This document shows, piece after piece, positions 1 through 6,721 of a DNA stretch of 14,797 nucleotides (position 1 is the first letter of the stretch; the number at the start of each line of letters is the position of its first letter). The notes beneath the pieces are model-generated. The model saw only the letters and a program-made list of their open reading frames with translations. It was not told the DNA's origin and did no database searches. A program made the position numbers and the translations under genes. Origin of the DNA: Actinomycetes bacterium (GTDB lineage: Bacteria; Actinomycetota; Actinomycetes; Actinomycetales; Actinomycetaceae); assembly GCA_023389315.1 (NCBI GenBank), contig JAEWEQ010000003.1, forward strand, positions 1 through 14,797, given 5' to 3'.

Positions 1-863
1 ACAATGGTGTGCTCGAACTGCGCGGTGCGCGACCGGTCCGCTGTGACCACTGTCCAGTTATCCTCCCACTGCTCCCACTTCACCGTCCCCAGCGTGAGCA
101 TCGGCTCAATCGTGAACACCATGCCCACTTCCATCACCTGGCAGGCTCGCTGCGAATCGTAATGGGGAATGATCAGCCCCGAGTGGAATGCTTCCCCCAC
201 GCCGTGCCCGGTGTAGTCACGCACCACCCCGTAGCCGAACCGCTTCGCGTAGCGCTCAATCACCCGCCCAATCACGTTGATTTCACGCCCCGGCGCCACC
301 GCTTTAATGCCGCGCATCATGGCTTCGTGAGTGCGCTCGCACAGCAGGCGAGATTCCTCATCCACGTCCCCCACGTAGAACATTGCGCAGGTGTCGCCGT
401 GCACACCATCAAAATACGCGGTCACGTCAATGTTGAGGATGTCGCCTGCTTGCAGCTCACGATCATCGGGAATGCCGTGGCAAATCACCTCATTCACCGA
501 GGTACAGATCGTCTTTGGGAAACCCATATAGTCCAGGCACGAAGGGTAGGCGTCGTGGCTGATGATGTACTCGTGCGCGATCGCATCCAGCTCGTCGGTA
601 CGCACCCCCGGGGCCACCGCGGCCCCCGCCGCCTGCAGGGCTCCGGCCGCGATCTTCCCGGCGCGGCGGATCTTTTCCACCACTTCAGCAGACTTCACAT
701 CGGAAGTGGTCACCACTTCTGGCCCGTCGTGGAACAGGTACTCGGGGCGTTCAATGTGGGCCGGGACCGCGCGTTTGGGGGAAATATTCCCCGGGCGCGC
801 AGTGCCCAGTGGGGCGCGGCGCGCCAGTTTCGCAGTGTCAGGAAGGTCAGCAGGTTTCATCAT
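1..863 (-). CDS. map: Type I methionine aminopeptidase, MetAP1c-like (3' end cut by window edge)
   Basis: Removes the initiator methionine from nascent cytosolic proteins. Reading the minus strand from an ATG at 863 (a second ATG follows at 860) gives 287 residues with no stop before the window edge. All five metal ligands of the family are visible: Asp146 and Asp157 in NIDVTAYFDGVHGDT, His220 in TGHGVG, Glu253 in TIEPM and Glu284 in QFEHT; His129 in VICHGIP is the expected catalytic histidine. The first about 45 residues are proline-rich (ARPGNISPKRAVPAHIERPEY), the PxxP-type extension known from Mycobacterium tuberculosis MetAP1c, which the whole sequence resembles closely. By comparison with that protein about 15 C-terminal residues are missing to the left. 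No clear Shine-Dalgarno is seen (AGTAGAAG lies just upstream). It follows panB on the same strand after 154 bp. Function is very secure; the exact start is slightly less so. Confidence 0.96.
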   Translation of the reverse strand, partial: MMKPADLPDTAKLARRAPLGTARPGNISPKRAVPAHIERPEYLFHDGPEVVTTSDVKSAEVVEKIRRAGKIAAGALQAAGAAVAPGVRTDELDAIAHEYIISHDAYPSCLDYMGFPKTICTSVNEVICHGIPDDRELQAGDILNIDVTAYFDGVHGDTCAMFYVGDVDEESRLLCERTHEAMMRGIKAVAPGREINVIGRVIERYAKRFGYGVVRDYTGHGVGEAFHSGLIIPHYDSQRACQVMEVGMVFTIEPMLTLGTVKWEQWEDNWTVVTADRSRTAQFEHTI

Positions 864-879
864 CTTCTACTTAGTCGAC

Positions 880-907
880 TACAAGTGCTTCTTTACTTGT
901 AACATTA
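880..907 (-). promoter_or_regulatory. Candidate map promoter -10 with downstream inverted repeat
   Basis: On the minus strand a TAATGT hexamer (902-907) fits an actinobacterial -10 element 38 bases before the map ATG. Directly downstream, where transcription would begin, lies an inverted repeat with 7-base arms, TACAAGT and ACTTGTA (880-886 and 895-901), separated by 8 bases. It could be an operator or a small hairpin in the map leader. No convincing -35 box was found, and no known regulator was recognised from the arms. Confidence 0.35.
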
Positions 908-980
908 CCCGCCTGCCCTCCCGAATGGGAACGAGGACGGGGTGGGCCTTGGTGAGCCCTGCTGGGTGGGTACCTTTCCA

Positions 981-1001
981 CGAGGACGGACGGACCGTCC
1001 T
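981..1001 (-). terminator. Stem-loop after panB built from a CGAGGACG motif
   Basis: A 7-bp perfect stem, AGGACGG (983-989) and CCGTCCT (995-1001) with loop ACGGA, lies 17 bases beyond the panB stop. There is no U-tract on the minus strand, so if it terminates panB it does so as a U-less hairpin of the kind common in actinobacteria. The left arm is part of the dispersed octamer CGAGGACG (981-988) and the right arm is a near-inverted copy of it. Confidence 0.4.
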
Positions 1002-1017
1002 GGGGAAAATCAGGCGG

Positions 1018-2076
1018 TCAGTGAGCGTGGTAGTTTTCTTCCGCCGGGAACGAGCCATCTTGCACCGCCGCGCAGTACTGCGCCGCCGCGGCCGTGAGCT
1101 CCTGGCCCAGCTCCGCGAAACGACGCACGAAACGCGGAGTCCACTCGGTCATCCCCACCATGTCGGACCACACCAGCACCTGCCCCGAAGTGCCCGGCCC
1201 AGCCCCGATCCCAATGGTCGGAATATCGAGGCGCTCAGTGACTTCCTGCGCCACATCCGCTGGCACCATTTCCAGCACCAGCAGTGACGCGCCCGCATCC
1301 TGCAGCGTCAGGGCATCGGCAATCAAACGCTCGCGCCCCGAGCCCCGTCCCTGCATGCGCGGCCCACCCAGCGAGTTCTCCGACTGCGGCGTGAACCCCA
1401 AGTGCCCGCACACCGGAATGCCCGAGGACGTGAGCAGCCACACCGCCTCCAGGCGCGGTCCCGCGCCCTCCAGCTTCACCATATTCGCGCCGGCCTTCAT
1501 CAGCTGCGCGGCGGACTCGAACGCTCGCGCCGGGCTGGCCTCATAACTGCCGAAGGGCAGGTCCGCGATCACCAGCGGCCGCTTCGCCACCGACGCCACT
1601 GCCGCGGTGGCCCGCACCATGTCCTCCAAGGACACCGGTAGAGTCGAGCCCAACCCCAGCATCACGTTGCCGTAAGAATCACCCACCAACAGGGTGTCAA
1701 CCCCCGCCTTGTCCAGCAGCGCCGCAGTGAGCGCGTCGTAGGCCGTGAGCATCGTCAGCTTGCGGCCGGCGGCTTTGGATTGCGCCAGATGATGAACGCG
1801 CCAAGTTTTTGGTTCTTGGAAAACGGGCGTGTCTGCGTCGCCCGCTGCCCGCGTGTTGGCGGGGCTCACGGCAGCCGTGCCGGTCGCGCAAGCCGGCGTC
1901 TTAGGCGCCGCTGGAGCGGGCTCGTCCGAGGTGGTAGTCACGTGAGCGTCAGCGCCGTGCGGGCGATCTGGGTTTGCCAGGTGCGCCGCACCTTCCGTCT
2001 GGTCAGCGCTGGCATCTTCATGCGCATCTTGGGCGGAGTCGGCGGCGCCGGAGCCGGCGGGGAAAAGATAACTCAT
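1018..2076 (-). CDS. panB: 3-methyl-2-oxobutanoate hydroxymethyltransferase with long N-terminal extension
   Basis: Catalyses the first committed step of pantothenate (coenzyme A precursor) synthesis, adding a hydroxymethyl group from methylene-tetrahydrofolate to alpha-ketoisovalerate. The conserved core runs from about residue 91 (TWRVHHLAQSKAAG, MLTAYD) to the end and matches the M. tuberculosis protein throughout. Visible metal and active-site residues are Asp133 in LVGDS, Asp172 in ADLPFGSYEA, Glu203 in VKLEGA, His225 in GHLGFTPQS and Glu269 in LEMVPA. The family is usually about 260-290 residues; this one has 352, because about 88 Ala/Asp/Pro/Thr-rich residues, probably disordered, precede the core. 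I keep the ATG at 2076 because a well-spaced promoter ends 6 bases before it and no other ATG precedes the core; GTG codons at residues 46 and 70 are the alternatives. It is divergent from pheS and lies upstream of map on the same strand. Confidence 0.95.
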   Translation of the reverse strand: MSYLFPAGSGAADSAQDAHEDASADQTEGAAHLANPDRPHGADAHVTTTSDEPAPAAPKTPACATGTAAVSPANTRAAGDADTPVFQEPKTWRVHHLAQSKAAGRKLTMLTAYDALTAALLDKAGVDTLLVGDSYGNVMLGLGSTLPVSLEDMVRATAAVASVAKRPLVIADLPFGSYEASPARAFESAAQLMKAGANMVKLEGAGPRLEAVWLLTSSGIPVCGHLGFTPQSENSLGGPRMQGRGSGRERLIADALTLQDAGASLLVLEMVPADVAQEVTERLDIPTIGIGAGPGTSGQVLVWSDMVGMTEWTPRFVRRFAELGQELTAAAAQYCAAVQDGSFPAEENYHAH

Positions 2077-2082
2077 ATTTCT

Positions 2083-2111
2083 AAATTAGGGGTAGTAACC
2101 GGGGTTGTCAC
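2083..2111 (-). promoter_or_regulatory. panB promoter, apparently leaderless
   Basis: On the minus strand GTGACA (2106-2111, one base from TTGACA) and TAATTT (2083-2088) are separated by exactly 17 bases. The -10 hexamer ends only 6 bases before the panB ATG (AGAAAT between them), so transcription would begin at or within a base or two of the A of the start codon. There is no Shine-Dalgarno, which fits a leaderless mRNA, common in actinobacteria. Confidence 0.55.
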
Positions 2112-2230
2112 CTCTAGGGCCCGCTGAGAGGGGCAGGGGAGCACAGGCGCCACTATCTGGGCCGATTCACCCCCGCGCGCCCTCGCGCGTTAAGGTGGAT
2201 GGCGGTAATACCAGCACGAAGGCCAAGGTA
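2112..2230 (+). promoter_or_regulatory. pheS upstream region with GC hairpin and weak promoter
   Basis: This is the pheS side of the panB/pheS divergent spacer. It holds a perfect 6-bp hairpin, CGCGCG-CCCT-CGCGCG (2174-2189), directly followed by TAAGGT (2191-2196), a possible -10 element. The best upstream partner, TTCACC (2166-2171), is spaced at 19 bases, so the promoter is tentative. AAGG stretches at 2219-2229 just before the ATG give a modest ribosome binding site. I looked for a T-box signature or a Phe-rich leader peptide, as in other pheST leaders, and found neither. Confidence 0.3.
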
Positions 2231-3313
2231 ATGACTGAACTAAACAGCGTCAACCCCCTCGATGCGGGGCAAATGGAAAAAATCGTCGGCGACGCCCTCG
2301 CGGCCATACAGAACGCCGCCGACCTTGACGAATTCCGCAACGCCAAACGCCAACACTTGGGCGAAAACTCCCCGGTAGCGGCCGCCTCCCGCGCCATCGG
2401 GCAACTGCCCGGAGCCGACCGCGCCGCCGCCGGTAAAGCCCTCGGCGCCGCTCGCGGCCAAATCAACGCCGCCTTGGAAGCGCGCCAGACCGTCCTCGAA
2501 AAAGAAAACGAAGCCCGCCTACTGGCCCAGGAAACCGTGGACGTCACCGCCGCCAGCAACCGCACCTACCCCGGTGCGCGCCACCCGCTGGGCACCCTGA
2601 TCGACGAAATCAACGACTTCTTCGCCGCCATGGGGTGGGACATCGCCGAAGGCCCCGAAGTGGAACACGAATGGTTCAACTTCGACGCCCTGAACTTCGA
2701 CATCGACCACCCCGCGCGCCAAATGCAGGACACTTTCTACGTTGATGGCACCTCCGTGGGAGGGGAAAACCCCGAGGGTGCGCACCTGGTGATGCGCACC
2801 CACACTTCCCCCGTGCAAGCCCACGTCATGCTCGGCCAGAAACCACCCATCTACGTGGCCTGCCCGGGCAAAGTGTTCCGCTCCGACGAACTCGACGCCA
2901 CCCACACCCCGGTGTTCCACCAAGTTGAAGGCCTCGCCATCGACAAGAACCTCACCATGGGGCACCTCAAAGGCGTACTCGACCACTTCGCCAAAGCCAT
3001 GTTCGGGCCCGCCGCCCGCACCCGGTTGCGCCCCTCCTTCTTCCCCTTCACCGAACCCAGCGCCGAAATGGACCTGTGGTTCCCGCAGAAGAAAGGCGGC
3101 GCCGGGTGGATCGAATGGGGCGGCTGCGGCATGGTTAACCCCAACGTGCTGCGCGCCTGCGGCATCGACCCGGACGAATACTCCGGCTTCGCCTTCGGCA
3201 TGGGCCTGGAACGCACCCTCATGCTGCGCCACTCCATCGCCGACATGCACGACATTGTCGAGGGCGACCAACGCTTCTCCCTGCAATTCATCGGACGTGG
3301 GAAGGGAAAATAA
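2231..3313 (+). CDS. pheS: Phenylalanine-tRNA ligase alpha subunit
   Basis: Catalytic alpha chain of the cytosolic alpha2-beta2 phenylalanyl-tRNA synthetase (class II). Of 360 residues, the first about 105 look helical and charged, as expected of the tRNA-binding coiled coil. The core follows: MRTHTSPVQAH (188-198), motif 2 with FRSDELDATHTPVFHQVEG (216-234), the Phe-pocket segment FTEPSAEMD (273-281), GCGMVNPNVL (298-307) and motif 3 GFAFGMGLERTLMLR (319-333). Ala321 corresponds to the E. coli Ala294 that controls substrate size. The frame is open back to 2105, but ATG 2231 gives the normal family N-terminus and length and has AAGG just upstream. It is co-transcribed with pheT, whose ATG lies 3 bases past this stop. 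Confidence 0.97.
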   Translation: MTELNSVNPLDAGQMEKIVGDALAAIQNAADLDEFRNAKRQHLGENSPVAAASRAIGQLPGADRAAAGKALGAARGQINAALEARQTVLEKENEARLLAQETVDVTAASNRTYPGARHPLGTLIDEINDFFAAMGWDIAEGPEVEHEWFNFDALNFDIDHPARQMQDTFYVDGTSVGGENPEGAHLVMRTHTSPVQAHVMLGQKPPIYVACPGKVFRSDELDATHTPVFHQVEGLAIDKNLTMGHLKGVLDHFAKAMFGPAARTRLRPSFFPFTEPSAEMDLWFPQKKGGAGWIEWGGCGMVNPNVLRACGIDPDEYSGFAFGMGLERTLMLRHSIADMHDIVEGDQRFSLQFIGRGKGK

Positions 3314-3316
3314 AAC

Positions 3317-5947
3317 ATGCCTAACGTACCTATCTCCTGGCTTAAAGACCACACCCAAGTCCGCCCCGGCACCAACGCCCAAACCCTGGCGGCAGACCTG
3401 GTGAAAGTGGGGCTGGAAGAAGAAACCATCCACGAAGCCGCCGTTAAAGGCCCCCTGGTAGTGGGCCGCGTCCTCACCCTGGTGAAGGAACCACAAAAGA
3501 ACGGCAAAACCATTAACTACTGCCGCGTAGACGTGGGCACCTACAACGACGCGCCCGGCACCGGGAAAGAACCCTCCGACCTGCCTTCGCGCGGCATCAT
3601 CTGCGGTGCCCACAACTTCAAAGAAGGCGACCTGGTGTGCGTTATCCTCCCCGGAGGCGTACTCCCCGGCGGGTTCGAAATCAGTGCCCGCAAAACCTAC
3701 GGTCACATCTCCGACGGGATGATCTGCTCCGAACGTGAACTCGGACTATCCCAAGAACACGACGGCATCATCGTGCTCACCGAGAACTACCCCGATCGCG
3801 ACCTGCCCGAAGTGGGGGAGGACCTGATCGAGTTCCTGGGCCTGGGCCAAGAACTACTCGAAATCAACGTCACCCCCGACCGCGGGTACTGCTTCTCCAT
3901 GCGTGGCGTGGCCCGCGAATACTCCCACTCCACCGGCGCGGTCTTCACCGACCCGGGCCTGCCGACCGCCCTCGCCCACGAACTTCCCGAAGCCAACGAG
4001 GACGGGTTCAAAGTGGAAGTTGACGACCAGGCCCCCATTCGCGGCCAAGTCGGATGCGACCGGTTCGTCACCCGCATTGTGCGCGGAATCGACCCCACCG
4101 CCCCCACCCCCAAATGGATGGTAGAGCGCCTCGAAGCCATGGGCATGCGTTCCCTGTCCCTGGCGGTGGACGTCACCAACTACGTGATGCTGGACCTGGG
4201 CCAACCCCTGCACGCCTACGACCTGTCCGCGGTGGCCGAACCCATCGTGGTGCGCCGCGCCCGCGCCGGGGAAACTCTACGCACCCTGGATGACACGCTG
4301 CGCACCCTGGATGAGCAGGACCTGCTGATCACCGACTCACCCGACGGTCAGCGCGCCAGCCGCATCCTCGGGATCGCCGGCCTGATGGGTGGGCAGTATT
4401 CGGAAGTGGAAGAAACCACCACCGATGTGCTGATTGAAGCCGCCCACTTCGACTCCGTGTCAGTGGCCCGCTCCGCGCGCCGCCATCACCTGCCCTCCGA
4501 AGCCGGTAAACGCTTCGAACGCGGCGTGGATCCGCAACTGCCGCCAGTGGCCGCCCAGCGCGTGGTCGACCTGCTGGTGGAATACGGTGGAGGCACCGCC
4601 GACCCGGCAGTATTTGACCTGAACGAAGTGCCCGCGCCCAAGCCCATCAAACTACCCGCTAGCGAACCGCAACGCCTCACCGGCGTGGACTACCCGGCCG
4701 CGCGCGTGGAAGAAATCCTCACCATGATTGGCTGCCAGGTCACCTCCGCCGAGGACGGGTGGGAAGTTACCGCCCCCAGCTGGCGCCCGGACCTGACCAA
4801 AGCCTGCGACCTGGTGGAAGAAATCGCCCGCCTGGATGGCTATGACCGGATCGAACCGGTACTGCCACAAGCTCCCGCCGGCACCGGGTTGCCCCGTCGC
4901 CTGGCGGCCCGGCGCGCCCTGGCGGACACGCTCGCGGCCCGCGGGTTCGTAGAAGTTGGCTCCTACCCGTTCATTGGGGATGCCCACGATAAGTGCGGCC
5001 TCCCGCAGGCTGACCCGCGCCGTCAAGCGGTGCGCCTGCGCAACCCGCTGGTGGAAGCCCAACCCTACCTGCGTACCTCCATCATCGACACCCTGCTGGA
5101 AACCGCCGGGCGCAACGCGGCTCGCGGGGCTGAGTCGGTGCGCGTATTTGAACTCGGCATGGTGACCAGCGCCAGTGGCGTGGTCCCCGCCCAGATCCCC
5201 ACCGCCGAGGAGCGCCCGCACCCGCGCGAAATCGGCCTGCTGCACCGCGGCACCCCGAAACAGCCGTGGCACCTGGGCCTGGTGGCCGGTGGCCGGGCCG
5301 TCCCGGTGGGCGTGACCGCCCCGGCGCGCGACTTCGACTGGGCCGACGCCATTGAAGCTGCGCAAGTGGTGGCCCGCACCCTGGGCGGCGAAATCACCGT
5401 CACCGCGCTGGCCCCCTACTTGGAAGGCAAAGTGGATTTGGCGGCGGAGGAAAACGCTTGCGCTCCCTACCATCCGGGACGCAGCGCCGCGCTGTTGGTA
5501 CGTAAGGGTAAGAAACAGATTGAAGCCGGGCGCGTGGGTGAACTACACCCGCAGGTAGTGGCTGCTTTCGGGCTGCCCAGCCGCGCGATCGCCCTCGAAA
5601 TCGACCTGGATACCCTGATGCAGTCGGTAGCGGGCGAACCCGAACAGGTGCGCGCGGTGTCCACCTACCCGGTGGTGAAGGAAGACATCGCGGTGGAAGT
5701 TTCCGCGCACGTGCCCGCTGGCGATCTGCTGGCCAAGATTCGCGAGGTCGGGGGCGAGCTTCTCGAAGACGTCGCCCTCTTCGATGAATACACCGGGTCG
5801 CAGATCGAGGACGGGAAACGCTCCTTGGCGTTCGCCCTGCGTATGCGCGCCGCCGACCACACGCTCACCTCGAAAGAGAGTGCGAAACTGCGCGGCGCCA
5901 TCGTGGATGCGCTCGCAACCAGCTTCGGAGCGCAACTGCGCAGCTAG
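3317..5947 (+). CDS. pheT: Phenylalanine-tRNA ligase beta subunit
   Basis: Beta chain of phenylalanyl-tRNA synthetase; it carries tRNA-binding and tyrosine-editing functions. Over 876 residues the domain order is normal. B1 with the inserted EMAP-type tRNA-binding domain occupies about 45-155 (GPLVVGRVLTLVKE, GIICGAHNF, GHISDGMICSERELGL). The B3/B4 editing domain is at about 240-410 (LAVDVTNYVMLDLGQPLHAYDL). B5 follows at about 433-515 (SWRPDLTKACDLVEEIARLDGYD), then the catalytic-like core. The FDX-ACB anticodon-binding domain is at about 784-876 (YPVVKEDIAVEV to the end). The E. coli protein is 795 residues; the extra length is typical of actinobacteria. A GGGAAGGGAAAA stretch in the pheS tail supplies the ribosome binding site. 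Three CGAGGACG octamers in plus orientation occur in it, all read as Glu-Asp. Confidence 0.97.
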   Translation: MPNVPISWLKDHTQVRPGTNAQTLAADLVKVGLEEETIHEAAVKGPLVVGRVLTLVKEPQKNGKTINYCRVDVGTYNDAPGTGKEPSDLPSRGIICGAHNFKEGDLVCVILPGGVLPGGFEISARKTYGHISDGMICSERELGLSQEHDGIIVLTENYPDRDLPEVGEDLIEFLGLGQELLEINVTPDRGYCFSMRGVAREYSHSTGAVFTDPGLPTALAHELPEANEDGFKVEVDDQAPIRGQVGCDRFVTRIVRGIDPTAPTPKWMVERLEAMGMRSLSLAVDVTNYVMLDLGQPLHAYDLSAVAEPIVVRRARAGETLRTLDDTLRTLDEQDLLITDSPDGQRASRILGIAGLMGGQYSEVEETTTDVLIEAAHFDSVSVARSARRHHLPSEAGKRFERGVDPQLPPVAAQRVVDLLVEYGGGTADPAVFDLNEVPAPKPIKLPASEPQRLTGVDYPAARVEEILTMIGCQVTSAEDGWEVTAPSWRPDLTKACDLVEEIARLDGYDRIEPVLPQAPAGTGLPRRLAARRALADTLAARGFVEVGSYPFIGDAHDKCGLPQADPRRQAVRLRNPLVEAQPYLRTSIIDTLLETAGRNAARGAESVRVFELGMVTSASGVVPAQIPTAEERPHPREIGLLHRGTPKQPWHLGLVAGGRAVPVGVTAPARDFDWADAIEAAQVVARTLGGEITVTALAPYLEGKVDLAAEENACAPYHPGRSAALLVRKGKKQIEAGRVGELHPQVVAAFGLPSRAIALEIDLDTLMQSVAGEPEQVRAVSTYPVVKEDIAVEVSAHVPAGDLLAKIREVGGELLEDVALFDEYTGSQIEDGKRSLAFALRMRAADHTLTSKESAKLRGAIVDALATSFGAQLRS

Positions 5948-6007
5948 CGGCTGCGCCAGCTGCGTGGGCCGCAGAGCATCGTCGCGTGGCCGCGCTGGCC
6001 TGGTGTA

Positions 6008-6041
6008 GTGGCGGCTAGGCGCCCCAGCTGCGCTACGCCAC
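6008..6041 (+). terminator. Imperfect hairpin downstream of pheT
   Basis: In the pheT-flavodoxin spacer, GTGGCG (6008-6013) pairs with CGCCAC (6036-6041). Inside, TAG and CG (6016-6021, one bulged base) pair with CGCTA (6031-6035). There is no U-tract, so this is a candidate U-less terminator about 60 bases after the pheT stop. The 5948-6007 stretch before it is GC-rich with only short inverted repeats. Confidence 0.3.
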
Positions 6042-6047
6042 CCAAAT

Positions 6048-6122
6048 GCGGGGGAAGTTTTCCCCGCCATAACGGTAGTTTTCCCCCGCCCTAGGACTTT
6101 TCGGGTGGGGGAAAGCATTTCC
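6048..6122 (+). promoter_or_regulatory. Cluster of G5A3/T3C5 inverted repeats before the flavodoxin gene
   Basis: Four copies of a G-run-plus-A-run word in alternating orientation fill this stretch. GCGGGGGAA (6048-6056) faces TTTTCCCCGC (6058-6067). A second T3C5 copy, TTTCCCCCGCCC (6080-6091), pairs with GGGTGGGGGAAA (6103-6114) as a 12-bp stem with one G-U pair and an 11-base loop. A third symmetry, GGAAA-GCA-TTTCC (6110-6122), overlaps it and ends 19 bases before the flavodoxin ATG. The overlapping symmetries look more like operators than a simple terminator. No clear -10/-35 pair was found here. Confidence 0.4.
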
Positions 6123-6141
6123 ATAGGGCACACTAATTCCC

Positions 6142-6642
6142 ATGAAGATATTGGTGGTTTGGGCATCACGCCATGGGGCAACTGAAGAAGTTGCCCACAC
6201 GATTGCGGAAGAACTCACCGCTGCCGGCCATACCGTTACCTCGGTCGCAGCCACCGACGCTCCCAACCCGGACGCTTACGATGCGGTGGTCTTAGGATCG
6301 GCTGTGTACATGGCGCAATGGGAAGACTCCATGCGCCGCTACGTGAACACTCATCACGATGAGCTCCTGGCGCGCCCGCTGTGGGCCTTCTCCGTCGGCC
6401 TGTCCGGCGTGCCCACCGGCGGGGTAGTGGACCCGGTGCGCGTGGGGCCGGTGCTGCTGAAGATACAGCCACGCGAATACCGCACCTTCGCGGGCCGCTT
6501 GCAGCCGCGCGAACTGTCGCTGCGGGAGCGGTCCATCGCTCGCCTGGGTGGAGCGGTGGAAGGTGACTTCCGCGACTGGAATCAGATCCGCGCCTGGGCG
6601 CGCGAGGTAGCGTTGCAGTGTTCGAAGCTGGAAGGCCAATAG
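6142..6642 (+). CDS. Flavodoxin-fold protein, HemG-like
   Basis: A 166-residue single-domain flavodoxin-like protein, probably FMN-binding and cytosolic. The N-terminus MKILVVWASRHGATEEVAHTI has the first strand, the phosphate-binding loop (about 8-14) and the first helix. VVLGSAVYM (about 50-57) and FSVGLSG (about 83-89) fit the second and third flavin loops, and the C-terminus has DWNQIRAWAREVA. This arrangement matches the flavodoxin subfamily that includes E. coli HemG (protoporphyrinogen dehydrogenase, 181 residues), but many actinobacterial members have no proven substrate, so I give no gene symbol. The start ATG has no Shine-Dalgarno. The gene stands alone between pheT (194 bp upstream) and argC (78 bp downstream), with its own candidate regulatory repeats upstream. 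The family call is firm; the biochemical role is open. Confidence 0.85.
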   Translation: MKILVVWASRHGATEEVAHTIAEELTAAGHTVTSVAATDAPNPDAYDAVVLGSAVYMAQWEDSMRRYVNTHHDELLARPLWAFSVGLSGVPTGGVVDPVRVGPVLLKIQPREYRTFAGRLQPRELSLRERSIARLGGAVEGDFRDWNQIRAWAREVALQCSKLEGQ

Positions 6643-6703
6643 CCTGTTCGGTGCCGGGCGCGTCTCATTTCACAAACACCCAACTAGGATAAGTATCGGT
6701 TAG

Positions 6704-6721
6704 GCCGTATAGTTATTCACA
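6704..6721 (+). promoter_or_regulatory. argC promoter -10 overlapped by a probable ARG box
   Basis: TATAGT (6708-6713) is a strong -10 hexamer ending 7 bases before the argC ATG (6721), which would make the argCJBD mRNA leaderless; there is no Shine-Dalgarno. Aligned to the 18-bp ARG box, the right half ATTCA (6715-6719) is perfect, the centre AGTT matches 3 of 4 and the left half CGTAT matches 3 of 5. A repressor bound here would cover the -10 and start site. The regulator ArgR is encoded in the same cluster. A second -10-like word, TAGGAT (6685-6690), is also present. No good -35 was seen for either. Confidence 0.5.

Noticed and set aside
2077..2230. Possible T-box or Phe attenuator leader for pheST.
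   Set aside because: No T-box core, no Phe-rich leader peptide and no terminator with U-tract could be found.
2519..3706. Long open frame on the minus strand across pheS and pheT (395 codons).
   Set aside because: It is the complement of strongly C-ending codons of certain pheS and pheT genes; the translation is Gly/Val/His-rich with no family features.
4275..4320. In-frame 21-bp near-duplication in pheT, read as TLRTLDD-TLRTLDE, with 14 identical bases in each copy.
   Set aside because: PheT homologues normally have two similar TLxTLDG and RTLD phrases at this place, so the likeness is ancestral rather than a recent duplication.
5996..6041. tRNA-like D-arm phrase (GGTGTAGTGGCGG) with a following hairpin.
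   Set aside because: No T-arm with GTTCGA, no acceptor stem and no anticodon arm could be fitted.
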